DNA of 64,000 nt from Niabella sp. (GCF_030150205.1 NZ_JASLGT010000009.1:62001-126000); one strand, 5' to 3'. Positions 44,435-54,200 are shown, counted from the first letter of the stretch. Notes: generated from the letters alone by a model not told the origin. Numbers and translations are program-made.

Positions 44435-45262
44435 TTAGGTAGAAATAACGGCTTTCCGGATCCGGATCAGCTGGTCCAGCAGGGGCTCCAGGTAATCCAG
44501 TTTCAGCATATTGGCCCCGTCGCTTTTGGCTACGGCCGGGTTGGGATGGGTTTCTATAAAAAGCCCGTCGGCGCCTGTGGCAATCGCTGCTTTTGCAATG
44601 GTGCCAATAAGCTCCGGGTTACCACCGGTAACACCGCTGGTTTGGTTAGGCTGCTGCAGGCTATGGGTACAATCCATAACCACCGGTACCTGGTGCTCCT
44701 TCATCCAGGGAATATTCCGGAAGTCTACTACCAGGTCCTGGTAGCCAAAGGTATTACCCCGTTCGGTAAGGATCACTTTTTCGTTGCCGGCATGTGTTAC
44801 CTTATCCACGGCAAATTTCATGGAAGGTCCGCTGAGGAACTGACCTTTTTTGATATTAACCACCTTTCCTGTTTTAGCGGCGGCTTCCAGCAGGTCCGTT
44901 TGCCGGCTCAGGAAGGCCGGGATCTGCAGCATATCTACATATTCCGCAGCAATGGCGGCTTCTTCATGGGCGTGAATATCGCTGACAGTAGGGATGTGAA
45001 AACGTTCTTTAACCTGTTTGAGCAATTGCAGTGCTGCTTCGTCGCCGATGCCGGTAAAGGAATTCACGCTGGTGCGGTTGGCTTTCCGGTAGGAAGATTT
45101 AAACACATAGGGGATGCCCAGGTTTCTGCAAATGCCGGAAACTTTTTCCGCCACTTCCATTACCAGGGGTTCACTTTCGGCTACACAGGGGCCTGCCAGC
45201 AAAAAAAAATGATTCGCGTCGTATTGCTGGCCGGCAAAAAGATCCGTTAAGAATTGATTCAT
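44435..45262 (-). CDS. kdsA: 3-deoxy-8-phosphooctulonate synthase (KDO-8-P synthase)
   Basis: About 275 residues. Makes KDO-8-phosphate from PEP and arabinose-5-phosphate for lipopolysaccharide core. Family motifs: AGPCVAESEPLV near the N-terminus, FKSSYRKANRTSVNSFTGIGDE, KKGQFLSGPSMKFAVDK, and DCTHSLQQPNQTSGVTGG. The Cys in GPC is also the position of the metal ligand in metal-dependent members elsewhere, so the metal class is not decided here. The ATG at 45262 is chosen because a -7 element ends 5 bases upstream; the frame to 45298 adds 12 unlike residues. Confidence 0.95.
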   Translation of the reverse strand: MNQFLTDLFAGQQYDANHFFLLAGPCVAESEPLVMEVAEKVSGICRNLGIPYVFKSSYRKANRTSVNSFTGIGDEAALQLLKQVKERFHIPTVSDIHAHEEAAIAAEYVDMLQIPAFLSRQTDLLEAAAKTGKVVNIKKGQFLSGPSMKFAVDKVTHAGNEKVILTERGNTFGYQDLVVDFRNIPWMKEHQVPVVMDCTHSLQQPNQTSGVTGGNPELIGTIAKAAIATGADGLFIETHPNPAVAKSDGANMLKLDYLEPLLDQLIRIRKAVIST

Positions 45263-45266
45263 AATG

Positions 45267-45274
45267 CAAATATA
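45267..45274 (-). promoter_or_regulatory. -7 element of kdsA
   Basis: On the minus strand TATATTTG, an exact TAnnTTTG match. Its last base lies 5 bases from the ATG, so the transcript would begin at about the start codon (leaderless). Confidence 0.65.
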
Positions 45275-45411
45275 GCCTGTAACAGGGCGTTCGGCCAAAA
45301 CAGGTTTTTTATCCAGACCTGGCCTTTAATTCTGTTGCATAACTTAATTTGCACAAAAAAAAGCAAATTTCAATCGTTTGCGCAGGAATTGCATCCTGAA
45401 CAATCTGCCAG

Positions 45412-45419
45412 TATATTTG
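45412..45419 (+). promoter_or_regulatory. -7 element of the threonine dehydrogenase gene
   Basis: TATATTTG, exact TAnnTTTG match, 20 bases before the ATG at 45439. Divergent from the kdsA promoter 138 bp away; the sequence between holds an imperfect stem (AACAGGT...ACCTGGCC, 45299-45327). Confidence 0.6.
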
Positions 45420-45438
45420 CACTTTAAAATACTGCGGC

Positions 45439-46401
45439 ATGACAAAAGAAAAGATCCTGGTGATCGGTGCTTCCGGCCAGATCGGTGTAGAACTGACCCT
45501 GGCTTTAAGGGAAATATACGGAAACAATAATGTGGTGGCTTCTGATCTGAGAGAAGAGAACCCCCTGCTGAAAGGTTCCGGTCCCTACGTTAGCCTGGAT
45601 GTGATGAACAAGGAAATGCTGCACGTACAGGTGATCCGGCAAAACATCACCCAGATCTATCTCCTGGCAGCGATTTTGTCCGCTACCGGTGAAAAGAATC
45701 CCGGCCTGGCCTGGCATCTGAATATGCAGGGGCTTTTGAATGTACTGGATATTGCCCGGGAAGAACATATCAGCAAAGTGTACTGGCCTTCCTCTATCGC
45801 CGTATTTGGCCCTACATCCCCCAAACAAAATTGTCCGCAGCAAACCATTATTGAGCCCACAACGGTTTATGGGATCAGTAAATATGCCGGTGAATTCTGG
45901 TGTAATTATTATAATATGAAATACGGGGTAGATGTAAGAAGCATCCGGTACCCGGGATTGATCTCTTATAAATCGGCTCCGGGTGGTGGCACTACCGATT
46001 ATGCGGTTGAAATTTTTCACGAAGCACTGGAGGAGAAAAAATATACCAGCTTTTTAAGCGAGGATACTTACCTCCCGATGATGTATATGCCGGATGCTAT
46101 CCGCGCTACCATTGAGCTGATGGAAGCACCGGCGGAGCAGATCTCTATCCGGACTTCTTATAATGTAGCCGGTATCAGTTTTTCTCCGAAGGAGATTGGC
46201 TCGGAAATAAAAAAGCATATTCCTGAATTTGAAATGGCGTATGAACCCGATTACCGTCAGCAGATCGCCGATAGCTGGCCGCAAAGCATTGATGACACGG
46301 TAGCCCGCAATGACTGGGGCTGGAAGCATGAATACAGCCTGGCCACGATGACGGAGGATATGCTGAAAAATCTTCCGGAAGCAGAAGCGTTTAAGGGATG
46401 A
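45439..46401 (+). CDS. L-threonine 3-dehydrogenase, SDR/epimerase type
   Basis: About 320 residues of the extended-SDR fold. NAD-binding IGASGQIGVELTLALREIYG (7-26) with ASDLREENP after it, AAILSATGEKNP near 75, SSIAVFGP near 118, catalytic YGISKYAGEFW (about 143), and RYPGLISYKSAPGGGTTDYAVE about 170-190, all typical of the bacterial SDR-type threonine dehydrogenases. It oxidises threonine to 2-amino-3-ketobutyrate with NAD+. UDP-sugar epimerase is the only competing reading and fits less well. Confidence 0.87.
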   Translation: MTKEKILVIGASGQIGVELTLALREIYGNNNVVASDLREENPLLKGSGPYVSLDVMNKEMLHVQVIRQNITQIYLLAAILSATGEKNPGLAWHLNMQGLLNVLDIAREEHISKVYWPSSIAVFGPTSPKQNCPQQTIIEPTTVYGISKYAGEFWCNYYNMKYGVDVRSIRYPGLISYKSAPGGGTTDYAVEIFHEALEEKKYTSFLSEDTYLPMMYMPDAIRATIELMEAPAEQISIRTSYNVAGISFSPKEIGSEIKKHIPEFEMAYEPDYRQQIADSWPQSIDDTVARNDWGWKHEYSLATMTEDMLKNLPEAEAFKG

Positions 46402-46571
46402 AATTCTAAATTCTAAGAACCAAATCACAAATTTCAAAAGACAGGATCCTCCCCAAAAAACAAAAAACAAAGATCAAATCTCAAGGCCTGGGATAATGAT
46501 CCATGTCCCAGCTGTTCCACCTGTCTCCCAATGCCAAGGACCTGGAACTTTAAACCTGAAAGGGCGTTCCA
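46402..46571. repeat. A/T-rich intergenic filler module
   Basis: AAATTCTAAATTCTAAGAACC, CAAATCACAAATTTCAAAAG and CAAAAAACAAAGATCAAATC words; the CAAATCACAAAT and AACCAAAT words are shared with 13500-13550. No gene. Confidence 0.5.
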
Positions 46572-48020
46572 TCACTGCCACCAAAGCTTTACCCCCTTGG
46601 TATCTCCGCCAATGGCCGCTGCAGCAGCCTCCTTATTTTTATTGTTGGTATTGGTTTCCACAACGGGGTAGGTTAACCGGCTGGGCACCATGGTAACGTT
46701 GGGATCGAGCGAACCGGCAACGGGCGCTATGAACAACGGCGTTCCATCTGGTTTGGTAAACTGAAGCCGGAGGCGCTCATACCAGGATTGCAGTCCCTGC
46801 ATATATAACGCGATCCATTTTTGTGAACCGATGAGGTTTTTCCAGTTGGAGCTGTTATAGGGAACGGTGTTGATATAGGTGTTGGCAGCGGCCTCCGGCA
46901 CTTTCCAGAAATGCATATTGGCCCGGATCCCTGCTTTATAAAATGTTGCTGCGGTGCCGCCAACGTTCATGCCTCTCGCCGCAGCTTCGGCCAGCAGGAA
47001 CTGTACTTCTGAAGCCGTTATTAAGATGCCGGGGAAGTCAGGCGCATAAACACGCACGCCCGGTGTGGAGTATTTTTGGGCATCGGCTGCAGAATTGGTG
47101 CCCTGTCCATAGGGCTTGCCTATAATGGTTTTTGAATTTTTTGCCGGACGGGCATAAATCTCCAAACGGGGATCGTTTAATGCGCGCAAATAGTTAACCA
47201 TCGTTTCACTCACTACAAATTCTACCTGCTCCCTTCCAAAATCATTATAGGGGTTCTGATTGGGCGCCTGGCTGGTATAGGGAAATAAGGCATCGTCTGC
47301 ACCATCTGTAATAACGCCATTTTTTACAGCAGCTTCAATCGCTGATATGGCTTCCGCTGGTTTGGCCTTGCTCATGCGCATTGCAATACGAAGGATCAGG
47401 GAATTGGCCAGCTTTTTCCATTGCTCAACGTCTCCGTTATAGATGACGTCTCCGGATGAATAGCTTTCTTTGGACGCGTCCAGTACGCCCTGGTATTCAT
47501 TTAGTCTTTTTAGAAGATCGGTGTATATTCCAGCTGCATCATCGTAAGCCGGTGCAGGAATACTGTCCGATAACGCATGGGAGTAAGGGATATTGCCATA
47601 AGCATCGGCAAGCGTTTGATACAGCCATACCTGCAGGATGCCCGCGATCGCATTTTGATTGGGAACCGGGTCCTGGATAGCCGCGGTCCGGTTTAAATCG
47701 ATCAGGGTCTGGAGATCTTTCAACGGACGATTGTAGAGCGACCATAATGTGGAGTTACCGGCTTCACCCAGATTGTAGCGGCTGTCTTCCTCCTTATCCG
47801 ATGCCGCCCAGTATTGTGCATAGTGCATCCCGATGCGGTTATTGACCACCGAGTTATATAAAATATCCATCGCATTCTTTTCTGCCGAAAGCAATAACTG
47901 TTCGGGGGTTACGGCAGATGGCTTTACCGGGTCGGTATTTAATGCATCAAATTTGCTGCAGGCAGCCAGGTTACACAGGAGCAGGAACAGGATGGATTGA
48001 TTTATTAAAGATTTCATCAT
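46572..48020 (-). CDS. SusD-like lipoprotein (SusD-like_2 type)
   Basis: About 482 residues from the ATG at 48020 (or 48017). A lipoprotein signal leads to Cys in LLLCNLAACSKFD. The SusD-like_2 pattern is visible: LNTDPVKPSAVTPEQLLLSA, GMHYAQYWAASDKEED, LADAYGNIPYSHAL, and the late FLLAEAAARGMNVGG with WIALYMQGLQSWYERLR. The longer frame to 48038 overlaps the SusC stop by 11 bp and is less likely. It caps the SusC barrel encoded immediately upstream. No degrading enzyme lies nearby, so the ligand is unknown. Confidence 0.93.
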   Translation of the reverse strand: MMKSLINQSILFLLLCNLAACSKFDALNTDPVKPSAVTPEQLLLSAEKNAMDILYNSVVNNRIGMHYAQYWAASDKEEDSRYNLGEAGNSTLWSLYNRPLKDLQTLIDLNRTAAIQDPVPNQNAIAGILQVWLYQTLADAYGNIPYSHALSDSIPAPAYDDAAGIYTDLLKRLNEYQGVLDASKESYSSGDVIYNGDVEQWKKLANSLILRIAMRMSKAKPAEAISAIEAAVKNGVITDGADDALFPYTSQAPNQNPYNDFGREQVEFVVSETMVNYLRALNDPRLEIYARPAKNSKTIIGKPYGQGTNSAADAQKYSTPGVRVYAPDFPGILITASEVQFLLAEAAARGMNVGGTAATFYKAGIRANMHFWKVPEAAANTYINTVPYNSSNWKNLIGSQKWIALYMQGLQSWYERLRLQFTKPDGTPLFIAPVAGSLDPNVTMVPSRLTYPVVETNTNNKNKEAAAAAIGGDTKGVKLWWQ

Positions 48021-48027
48021 GTTTTTT

Positions 48028-51000
48028 TTAGAATCCAATATTAAGGTTTAAGCCAAGAGAGCGGATAGATGGCAGCGCGCCACCTTCGAGGCCTTGTATA
48101 TTCCCCGTTCCATTGGCGATATTGGAAGGATCCACATTGGGCGCATTGGATTTTATAAGCCAGAGATTGCGCCCGTACAGGGAAAGCGTGATATTACTGG
48201 CGCTTATTTTTTCGGCCCAGCTATGGGGGAGCTGATATCCTAATGTGACTTCGCGCAGATAAATATAACTGGCGTCATAAATATTGGCGGCATTGATGTT
48301 TTTGCCGAAGTTATTTTTGAAATGATCCATGGCGGGGATGGTTTTTGAAAACGGCGTTCCATCCGCTAATACACCCGATACGGCTACGCCGTTTTCCCTT
48401 ACATTGTCATCGGCTGTTTCTGCCAGCAACCCTGAAGCCAACCCATACATATTGGTATAGGAAAAGAATTTACCGCCTTTGCTGTAATCGACCAGCGCAC
48501 TTAATGTGATGTTTTTGTAAGTGAAGTTGTTGGTAATGCCCCCCACATAATCGGGGTAAACACTTCCCAACGGTACTACGGTTGCTGTTTTAATATAGTG
48601 GCCGGATTCATCGATTACCTTTTGTCCGTTCAAATAGGTATAATCAAAGCCATACAAAGTTCCCAATGGCTGGCCTTTAACGGCTACTACAGACACCTGG
48701 TTCAGTCTTCTTTCCGTACCGATATTGATGCGGTCGATTACCTCGTTGCCATTCTGTGCAAGGTCCAGTACCTTGTTCTTGTTTTTTGAAAAATTAAAAC
48801 CGATGTTCCACCGGAAATTTTCAGATTGTACGGGCGTTCCGTCAAGCCGGAGCTCGATACCCTTGTTGCTCACACTGCCGGCATTTAACAGGTACTGGGT
48901 ATAGCCATCGGCCGGTGAAACATTTACAGGGATGATCTGGTTTTTTGTAATGCGGTCATAATAGGTAAAGTCGATCCCCACCCGGTTGTTGAAGAGTTTC
49001 AATTCGATCCCCGCTTCTTTTTCCGTGGTTTTTTCCGGCAGCAGCGCGGGATTTCTTTTCAGATCATCTACAGATACAAATGGCGCTCCGTTAAAGAGCT
49101 GGGGCAATGCGTAGGTCAGGTAAATATTATAGGGATCGGTATCGCTGCCCACCTGTGCAATACCGGCCCGTACCTTACCAAAGCTCAGCCATTTGGCGTT
49201 CTTCAGCCAGTCTGAAAAAACAATGGAAGTAGAGGCTGAGGGATAAAAATAAGAACGGTTTGCGGCCGGCAGGGTAGATGACCAGTCGTTCCTTCCGCTT
49301 AATTCAAGGAAGATATTATTGTTATAGCCGATGGTAGCCGTTCCAAACAGGGAATTGATCTGCTTACGCGGACGTGCTTCTGTGATGGTAGGCGGTGCAG
49401 AAATATTTACCAGTGTATATACACCGGGGGTAATAAGACCGGCGCCTGCAGGAGTAGACCCCGTAAAAAGATGTACATTTTGTTTCATGATATTACCGCC
49501 AAGGGTAGCGCCGATGTTGAACCGCTGGCCGATATCTTTTTTCATATTGGTGGTGAGCATATAATTCATTTCGCGGAAGTCGATGGTATTACGGGCATAG
49601 CTCCCCAGGAAATAGTCTTTAGCCGTTCGTTCTTCCTGCAGCGTATTATAGCTGTCCATAAAAGCCTGGGCATTTACGGAAAGCCAGTCGAGTGGTTTGT
49701 ATTCCAGGCCTACGGAACCAAAAAGGCGGCTGCGGTCATCGTTCTGGTATTCCATATAACGGGTCCAGTAAGGGTTGTTGGCAAAGTTAGGCGTGGGATC
49801 ATCAAAGGTTTTCCGGTTCCAGCTGATCTGGCTTCCATCGGCATATTTATAATCTTTCATCCGGCTCATATCCCATTGCCGCTGCCCGTATTCACTAAAC
49901 AGGTTCATCACATTTTGCCCGGTAAAGCCGGTACCCGGTCTTCCTTTGGCCTTTGTGTACGAATACCGCATCCCGGCGCTGGCGGTTAACTGTTCCGTTA
50001 TTTTATAGGTTCCGTTCATGCCCACATTGGTTCTTGAAAGCTGGGAATTGGGCAATACAAAGCGCTGGCGGGTATCTGCCATGCCAATCCGGATGGAGCC
50101 CTTATCGCTGTTGCCGCCCGCGCTTACACTGTTGGTAACCGTTATGCCGGTCTGGAAAAAATCTTTAATATTATTGGGCTGCGGTGCCCAGGGTGCCGTT
50201 TGACCGAAATAGGGATTGTTTTTGTTTTTGTCAAAGGACCAGTAATGACGCACCAAACGCCCGTCCAGTGCAGGTCCCCAGGATTCATCCACGGCAAATT
50301 CGGGTATCAGGTCATAACCCCCGGATATGGGATCCTGGTAAGTTGGAGCCGTACTGTTTAAGAATTGTTCAGGATTATTTTTGTAAAAGAGTGTATCAAA
50401 TGTTGACTTGGAGCCTCCGCCGTATTGATTTTGATAGCGGGGTAATATATATACTTTGTCGCTCTGCACATTCAGGCTATAGTTAACACCGATCTTTTTA
50501 CCGCCGCCGTTTGTCTTCTTCGTGGTTACCAATACCACTCCATTCTGGCCGCGGCTTCCGTAAAGCGCAGTAGCGGCGGCTCCTTTTAATACCGATATCT
50601 GGTCAATATCATCGGGGTTAATATCCTGTACGGGACTGCCGTAGTCAAAACCACCGCCCCCGATCTGCTGCCCATAGGAATTGGTATTGAGATTACTGAA
50701 GGGAATGCCATCCACTACAAACAAGGCATTGTTATCGCCCAAAATAGATTTCGGCCCCCGGATCGTAACCTTACTCGATCCGCCCATGGATCCGCTGTTG
50801 GTGGTGATGTTTACGCCGGGAACCCTTCCCGCCAGGTTATTGACAAAATTAACCTCCTTGGCCGTCTGGATTTCCGAGCCCTTTACCTCTGATACGGCAT
50901 AACCCACCGACCGGCTCTTTTTGGAGATCCCCATCGCGGTAACCGTTACCTGCTCCAGTTCTTCGGATGATTTTTTACCGCCCAACCTTACCGACAGCGG

Positions 51001-51636
51001 CTTGTTGGGATTGGTTAAGGTAACTTCAAGATCGGGTGTGCCTACATTGGAGAATACCACCTTTGTACCCTGCTGAAAGGGGATGGAAAACGAACCGTCT
51101 TCACCTGCAGTATACAATTTTCCATCCGGATAGGTGATGCTGGCATTAGCGAGGGGCTGTCCATTGCTGTTGGTTACCCGCCCTTTTATAAATACCGTAT
51201 CACCGGCGGAGGCTGCTGCAACAGCAGCGGTTGCCGGAACTGTATCTGCGCGAACAATGGGTGTACTGGTGGCTTCGGAAACGGTATCTTTTAAAGCGCC
51301 TGCAGAGCTGCTCCATTTCCCGGTTTGTAGCTGATGATCTTCCACGCGGATCAATAGGCTGTCATAACCCGGAATGGCGATGGTGTAGGGCTGAGGCAAC
51401 AGGGCATTTTCGATACGCAATGAATCGCCCTGTTTAGCTTTTATCAAAAACAGGCCCTCTGCATCTGTCAGTGCAGAATCGCCGGTGGCTATAAGTCTTA
51501 AAACAGTATTGGCAAGGCCGAGCCCGGACCGGCCAATGATCTTACCATGAATACCGGTAACTGTTTGTGCCTGCAATTGAATCGTTGTGGTTAACAATAC
51601 GAGGGTGATGAGTAGCCGGACAGGTCTGCAAATCAT
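48028..51636 (-). CDS. SusC/RagA TonB-dependent receptor, two regulatory-like N-terminal domains
   Basis: About 1202 residues. Signal peptide (1-23, ...TTTIQLQAQ), a first beta domain (about 25-100, IHGKIIGRSGLGLANTVLRL), a Ser/Thr/Ala-rich linker (about 110-145), a second carboxypeptidase-regulatory-like domain (about 148-222, IKGRVTNSNGQPLANASITYP), then the plug (EQVTVTAMGISKKSRSVGYAV; GRVPGVNI; GAAATALYGSRGQNGVVLVTTKK) and barrel ending in NLNIGF. There is no STN domain and no FecI/FecR nearby, so control differs from the 28605 receptor. It forms a pair with the SusD-like gene downstream. Confidence 0.94.
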   Translation of the reverse strand: MICRPVRLLITLVLLTTTIQLQAQTVTGIHGKIIGRSGLGLANTVLRLIATGDSALTDAEGLFLIKAKQGDSLRIENALLPQPYTIAIPGYDSLLIRVEDHQLQTGKWSSSAGALKDTVSEATSTPIVRADTVPATAAVAAASAGDTVFIKGRVTNSNGQPLANASITYPDGKLYTAGEDGSFSIPFQQGTKVVFSNVGTPDLEVTLTNPNKPLSVRLGGKKSSEELEQVTVTAMGISKKSRSVGYAVSEVKGSEIQTAKEVNFVNNLAGRVPGVNITTNSGSMGGSSKVTIRGPKSILGDNNALFVVDGIPFSNLNTNSYGQQIGGGGFDYGSPVQDINPDDIDQISVLKGAAATALYGSRGQNGVVLVTTKKTNGGGKKIGVNYSLNVQSDKVYILPRYQNQYGGGSKSTFDTLFYKNNPEQFLNSTAPTYQDPISGGYDLIPEFAVDESWGPALDGRLVRHYWSFDKNKNNPYFGQTAPWAPQPNNIKDFFQTGITVTNSVSAGGNSDKGSIRIGMADTRQRFVLPNSQLSRTNVGMNGTYKITEQLTASAGMRYSYTKAKGRPGTGFTGQNVMNLFSEYGQRQWDMSRMKDYKYADGSQISWNRKTFDDPTPNFANNPYWTRYMEYQNDDRSRLFGSVGLEYKPLDWLSVNAQAFMDSYNTLQEERTAKDYFLGSYARNTIDFREMNYMLTTNMKKDIGQRFNIGATLGGNIMKQNVHLFTGSTPAGAGLITPGVYTLVNISAPPTITEARPRKQINSLFGTATIGYNNNIFLELSGRNDWSSTLPAANRSYFYPSASTSIVFSDWLKNAKWLSFGKVRAGIAQVGSDTDPYNIYLTYALPQLFNGAPFVSVDDLKRNPALLPEKTTEKEAGIELKLFNNRVGIDFTYYDRITKNQIIPVNVSPADGYTQYLLNAGSVSNKGIELRLDGTPVQSENFRWNIGFNFSKNKNKVLDLAQNGNEVIDRINIGTERRLNQVSVVAVKGQPLGTLYGFDYTYLNGQKVIDESGHYIKTATVVPLGSVYPDYVGGITNNFTYKNITLSALVDYSKGGKFFSYTNMYGLASGLLAETADDNVRENGVAVSGVLADGTPFSKTIPAMDHFKNNFGKNINAANIYDASYIYLREVTLGYQLPHSWAEKISASNITLSLYGRNLWLIKSNAPNVDPSNIANGTGNIQGLEGGALPSIRSLGLNLNIGF

Positions 51637-52053
51637 AATAGAATTTCAGGTTTAGTAGCGTAATAGATCAGATCCGGGTTAGAGAACGGATCTGGATAAA
51701 GGTTATTATTTGTTAACGTGGAGTTATACAAAAGATTGTATGCTCAATCGTTAAAGTTGGCTTAATTAAGCTTTCAGTTATCAGCCATCCGTTATCAGTC
51801 TGTGATGTCTGGTTTTGAAATTCGGTTTTTATTTTTTGAAATTTTCCCGTTAAAATATAAGCTGTTAGCCATTCATCTCCGGTTATCAGTTGGTTGCATA
51901 AGGCCTTGAAATTTTATTTTGAATTTTGTTGCTTTAGCTCGTGTCTTTTGAATCTTAAAATTCAGGAAGTAACATTTATTCCGGTGAACAATAGCTCACT
52001 ATCTACATCTCACTATCAACGTCTCACTAACGACTAAAAGAACAAACACCCCA
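51637..52053. repeat. 417-bp gap: filler words, no gene
   Basis: Upstream region of the second SusC gene. The part nearest SusC (51637-51770) is the promoter zone, but no clear TAnnTTTG element is seen on the minus strand. From about 51772 come TTTCAGTTATCAGCC, CCGTTATCAGTC, CGGTTATCAGTTGG, TTTTATTTTGAATTTTG and CTCACTATC words, a TTATCAG-type filler like that at 35742. Confidence 0.5.
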
Positions 52054-52086
52054 TAAAAAAAGCGGTCACTTTTAAAAGTAACCGCT
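52054..52086 (-). terminator. Terminator of sucC
   Basis: AGCGGTCACTTTT pairs with AAAAGTAACCGCT, one mismatch in 13; on the minus strand a T-run follows (AAAAAA at 52055-52060 on the plus strand). Lies 28 bp after the sucC stop. Confidence 0.85.
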
Positions 52087-52113
52087 CTCTCATTAATTGT
52101 AAATAAAATCAAA

Positions 52114-53325
52114 TTATGCCACGGCCTTTTTCACCAGGTCTGCTGCTTCACTTAACAAGATGGCTGATTGTACTTTCAGACCGCTCTCGTCAATGAGTTT
52201 TTTTGCTTCCTCAGCATTGGTGCCTTGCAGCCGCACAATGATCGGAATGGTAATATTTCCCAGATTTTTGTAAGCTTCAATTACGCCGGCGGCCACACGG
52301 TCGCAACGTACAATGCCTCCAAAAATATTGATCAGGATCGCTTTTACAGCCGGGTCTTTCATAATGATTTTGAAACCGGCTTCCACCGTTTGGGCATTTG
52401 CAGTACCACCCACATCCAGGAAGTTGGCAGGCTCACCACCGCTCAGCTTGATCATGTCCATAGTAGCCATGGCCAAACCGGCACCGTTTACCATACAACC
52501 CACATTGCCATCCAGTTTTACAAAGTTCAGGTTGTATTTTCCGGCTTCTACTTCTGTAGGATCTTCTTCGGTAATATCCCTCAGGGACGCCAGGTCTGCA
52601 TGACGCATCATGGCATTATCATCCAGGTTCATTTTACAGTCTACAGCAATGATCTTATCATCTGCCGCTTTAAACAGCGGGTTGATCTCCAGCATGCTGC
52701 AGTCCAGCCCTACATATGCATCATACAGGTTGGTTACAAATTTTACGCAGTTTTTAAAAGCAGCACCGGTCAGTCCCAGGTTAAAGGCGATCTTACGTGC
52801 CTGAAATCCCAGTAAACGGCCGGAAGGATGTACCCACTCTTTAAAGATCTTTTCCGGTGTTTCATGCGCCACATCTTCAATACTCATACCACCTTCTGTG
52901 CTGTACATGATCACATTCTGACCATTGCTCCGGTCCAGCAGGATGGATAAATAAAACTCCTGTCTTTCAGAAGGACCATCATAATACATATCCTGGCCAA
53001 CAAAGATTTTGTTTACCACTTTACCGGCAGGTCCGGTTTGGATGGTTACCAGCGTTCCGCCCAGGATGCCTTTTGCATATGCTTCTACATCTTCCAGGGA
53101 TTTGGCTACTTTAACCCCGTTGATACCGGTTTCTTTAATAGCGCCCTTTCCGCGTCCGCCGGCATGGATCTGTGCTTTCACCACTGCAAATTTGCTGCCG
53201 GTATCGGTTTTGATCTTCCGGTATGCCTCCTCAGCTTCCTGTACGGAGCTGCACGCATAACCTTCCTGTACCGGAACGTTGTATTTTTTTAATAATTCCT
53301 TGGCCTGATATTCATGAAGATTCAT
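52114..53325 (-). CDS. sucC: Succinate-CoA ligase (ADP/GDP-forming) subunit beta
   Basis: About 403 residues, normal length. ATP-grasp half starts with MNLHEYQAKELLKKYNVP and carries VVKAQIHAGGRGKGAIKE; the flavodoxin-like C-terminal half has FLDVGGTANAQTVEAGF and ILINIFGGIVRCDRVAAG. It forms the TCA-cycle enzyme with SucD, which is not in the window. The ATG at 53325 is chosen over the frame to 53433 because family members begin with MNxHEYQ. Single-gene transcript, with a good terminator. Confidence 0.95.
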   Translation of the reverse strand: MNLHEYQAKELLKKYNVPVQEGYACSSVQEAEEAYRKIKTDTGSKFAVVKAQIHAGGRGKGAIKETGINGVKVAKSLEDVEAYAKGILGGTLVTIQTGPAGKVVNKIFVGQDMYYDGPSERQEFYLSILLDRSNGQNVIMYSTEGGMSIEDVAHETPEKIFKEWVHPSGRLLGFQARKIAFNLGLTGAAFKNCVKFVTNLYDAYVGLDCSMLEINPLFKAADDKIIAVDCKMNLDDNAMMRHADLASLRDITEEDPTEVEAGKYNLNFVKLDGNVGCMVNGAGLAMATMDMIKLSGGEPANFLDVGGTANAQTVEAGFKIIMKDPAVKAILINIFGGIVRCDRVAAGVIEAYKNLGNITIPIIVRLQGTNAEEAKKLIDESGLKVQSAILLSEAADLVKKAVA

Positions 53326-53741
53326 CTGTAAATAGTTTTTTTGTTTATGGATGATCAGATGAAATGCGCCCCCATTGTCCTCATACCGGAAGGATGAAGT
53401 TGTCAGGGCCCATTTCATTAAGAACTTCGCCACGAAGATAAGGATTCAAAGGAAACGGTCGCCATTCAAATTTTCGCAGTACGGGGCGCGTTCATCCCCG
53501 AACCGGTTTCCTGCAGGTTGATAAGACCAGGTGGCATCGATGCCCGGGAGCCGTTAAAACGCGCATTTGTTCTTTGAGGGTGCAACCCGGGGAATATAGA
53601 AATGGTCTTCTATAAAATTGTATCTTTAATCTGCACAGGGAACGGAGCAGGTATTATAAATTATAGCTACCGTTACCGCCGGAAAACAGCGCAAAGAATG
53701 CGAAAATACCGGGTGCAGATCCTTAATTAAACAAAAGAGAA
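53326..53741. other. 416-bp divergent gap, no gene
   Basis: Lies between sucC (-) and the small coiled-coil gene (+). TATCTTTA at 53621-53628 is one base off TAnnTTTG on the plus strand and could serve the small gene, leaving a leader of about 107 bases. No -7 match for sucC was seen on the minus strand. GCCACGAAGATAAGGATTC near 53429 is a filler word. Nothing else stands out. Confidence 0.45.
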
Positions 53742-54200
53742 ATGAAAAAAAACACACCCGGGCTGCTTTTGATGCTGGCCCTATTGCTGGCAGCTACCAC
53801 TTTTACGCAGGCGCAATCCGTATCCGCAGATTCCATTAAATCGCTGAAACTGCACAAAGAGATCCTGAAACAAACTACAGAGCTGAACAAGCAGAAGCTG
53901 AACCTTGCCGACTATCAGAACAAACTGGTAAAACTACAGAGCGACCTGGAAAAGGCCAACAAGGATGCCGCAAAGTCGGCTGCTGAAAGCAAGGATTATT
54001 CCCAGAAGATGGCAAAAAATCCCGGTGATGAAAAACTGGCCCGGAGGGCAAAAAAAGCGGCCAAGAGCGCCTCATCCAGCAATAACAAAGCTGAAAAGCT
54101 GACCTCCAATGTAGCCAGTATGCAGCGGAATATTACAAAGACCAGCAGTAAAATAACCGATCTTGAAAAAAAGATCTCTAACCTGCGCAGCAAGGGCTGA
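53742..54200 (+). CDS. Small exported coiled-coil protein
   Basis: 152 residues. A signal peptide (1-24, ...TTFTQAQS) precedes an almost wholly helical Lys/Ser/Ala-rich chain in two blocks (about 35-85 and 105-150; NKQKLNLADYQNKLVKLQSDLEK and SKITDLEKKISNLRS), joined at about 90-105 by a basic stretch (ARRAKKAAKSASSSNNK). It is probably periplasmic or outer-membrane associated. I do not recognise the family; histone-like basic content or a structural role are guesses. Stands alone upstream of the PNP gene, with 134 bp between. Confidence 0.75.
   Translation: MKKNTPGLLLMLALLLAATTFTQAQSVSADSIKSLKLHKEILKQTTELNKQKLNLADYQNKLVKLQSDLEKANKDAAKSAAESKDYSQKMAKNPGDEKLARRAKKAAKSASSSNNKAEKLTSNVASMQRNITKTSSKITDLEKKISNLRSKG

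Noticed and set aside
44546..45250. A 234-codon plus-strand frame opposite kdsA.
   Set aside because: Antisense shadow of a well-conserved enzyme; no signal of its own.
45299..45327. Imperfect stem AACAGGT...ACCTGGCC between kdsA and the threonine dehydrogenase gene as a terminator.
   Set aside because: The genes diverge here, so a terminator has no transcript to end; pairing is weak and no T-run is correctly placed.
52168..52815. A 215-codon plus-strand frame opposite sucC.
   Set aside because: Antisense shadow of sucC.
53326..53433. N-terminal extension of SucC.
   Set aside because: The family starts at MNLHEYQAKELL; the extension is unlike any SucC leader.
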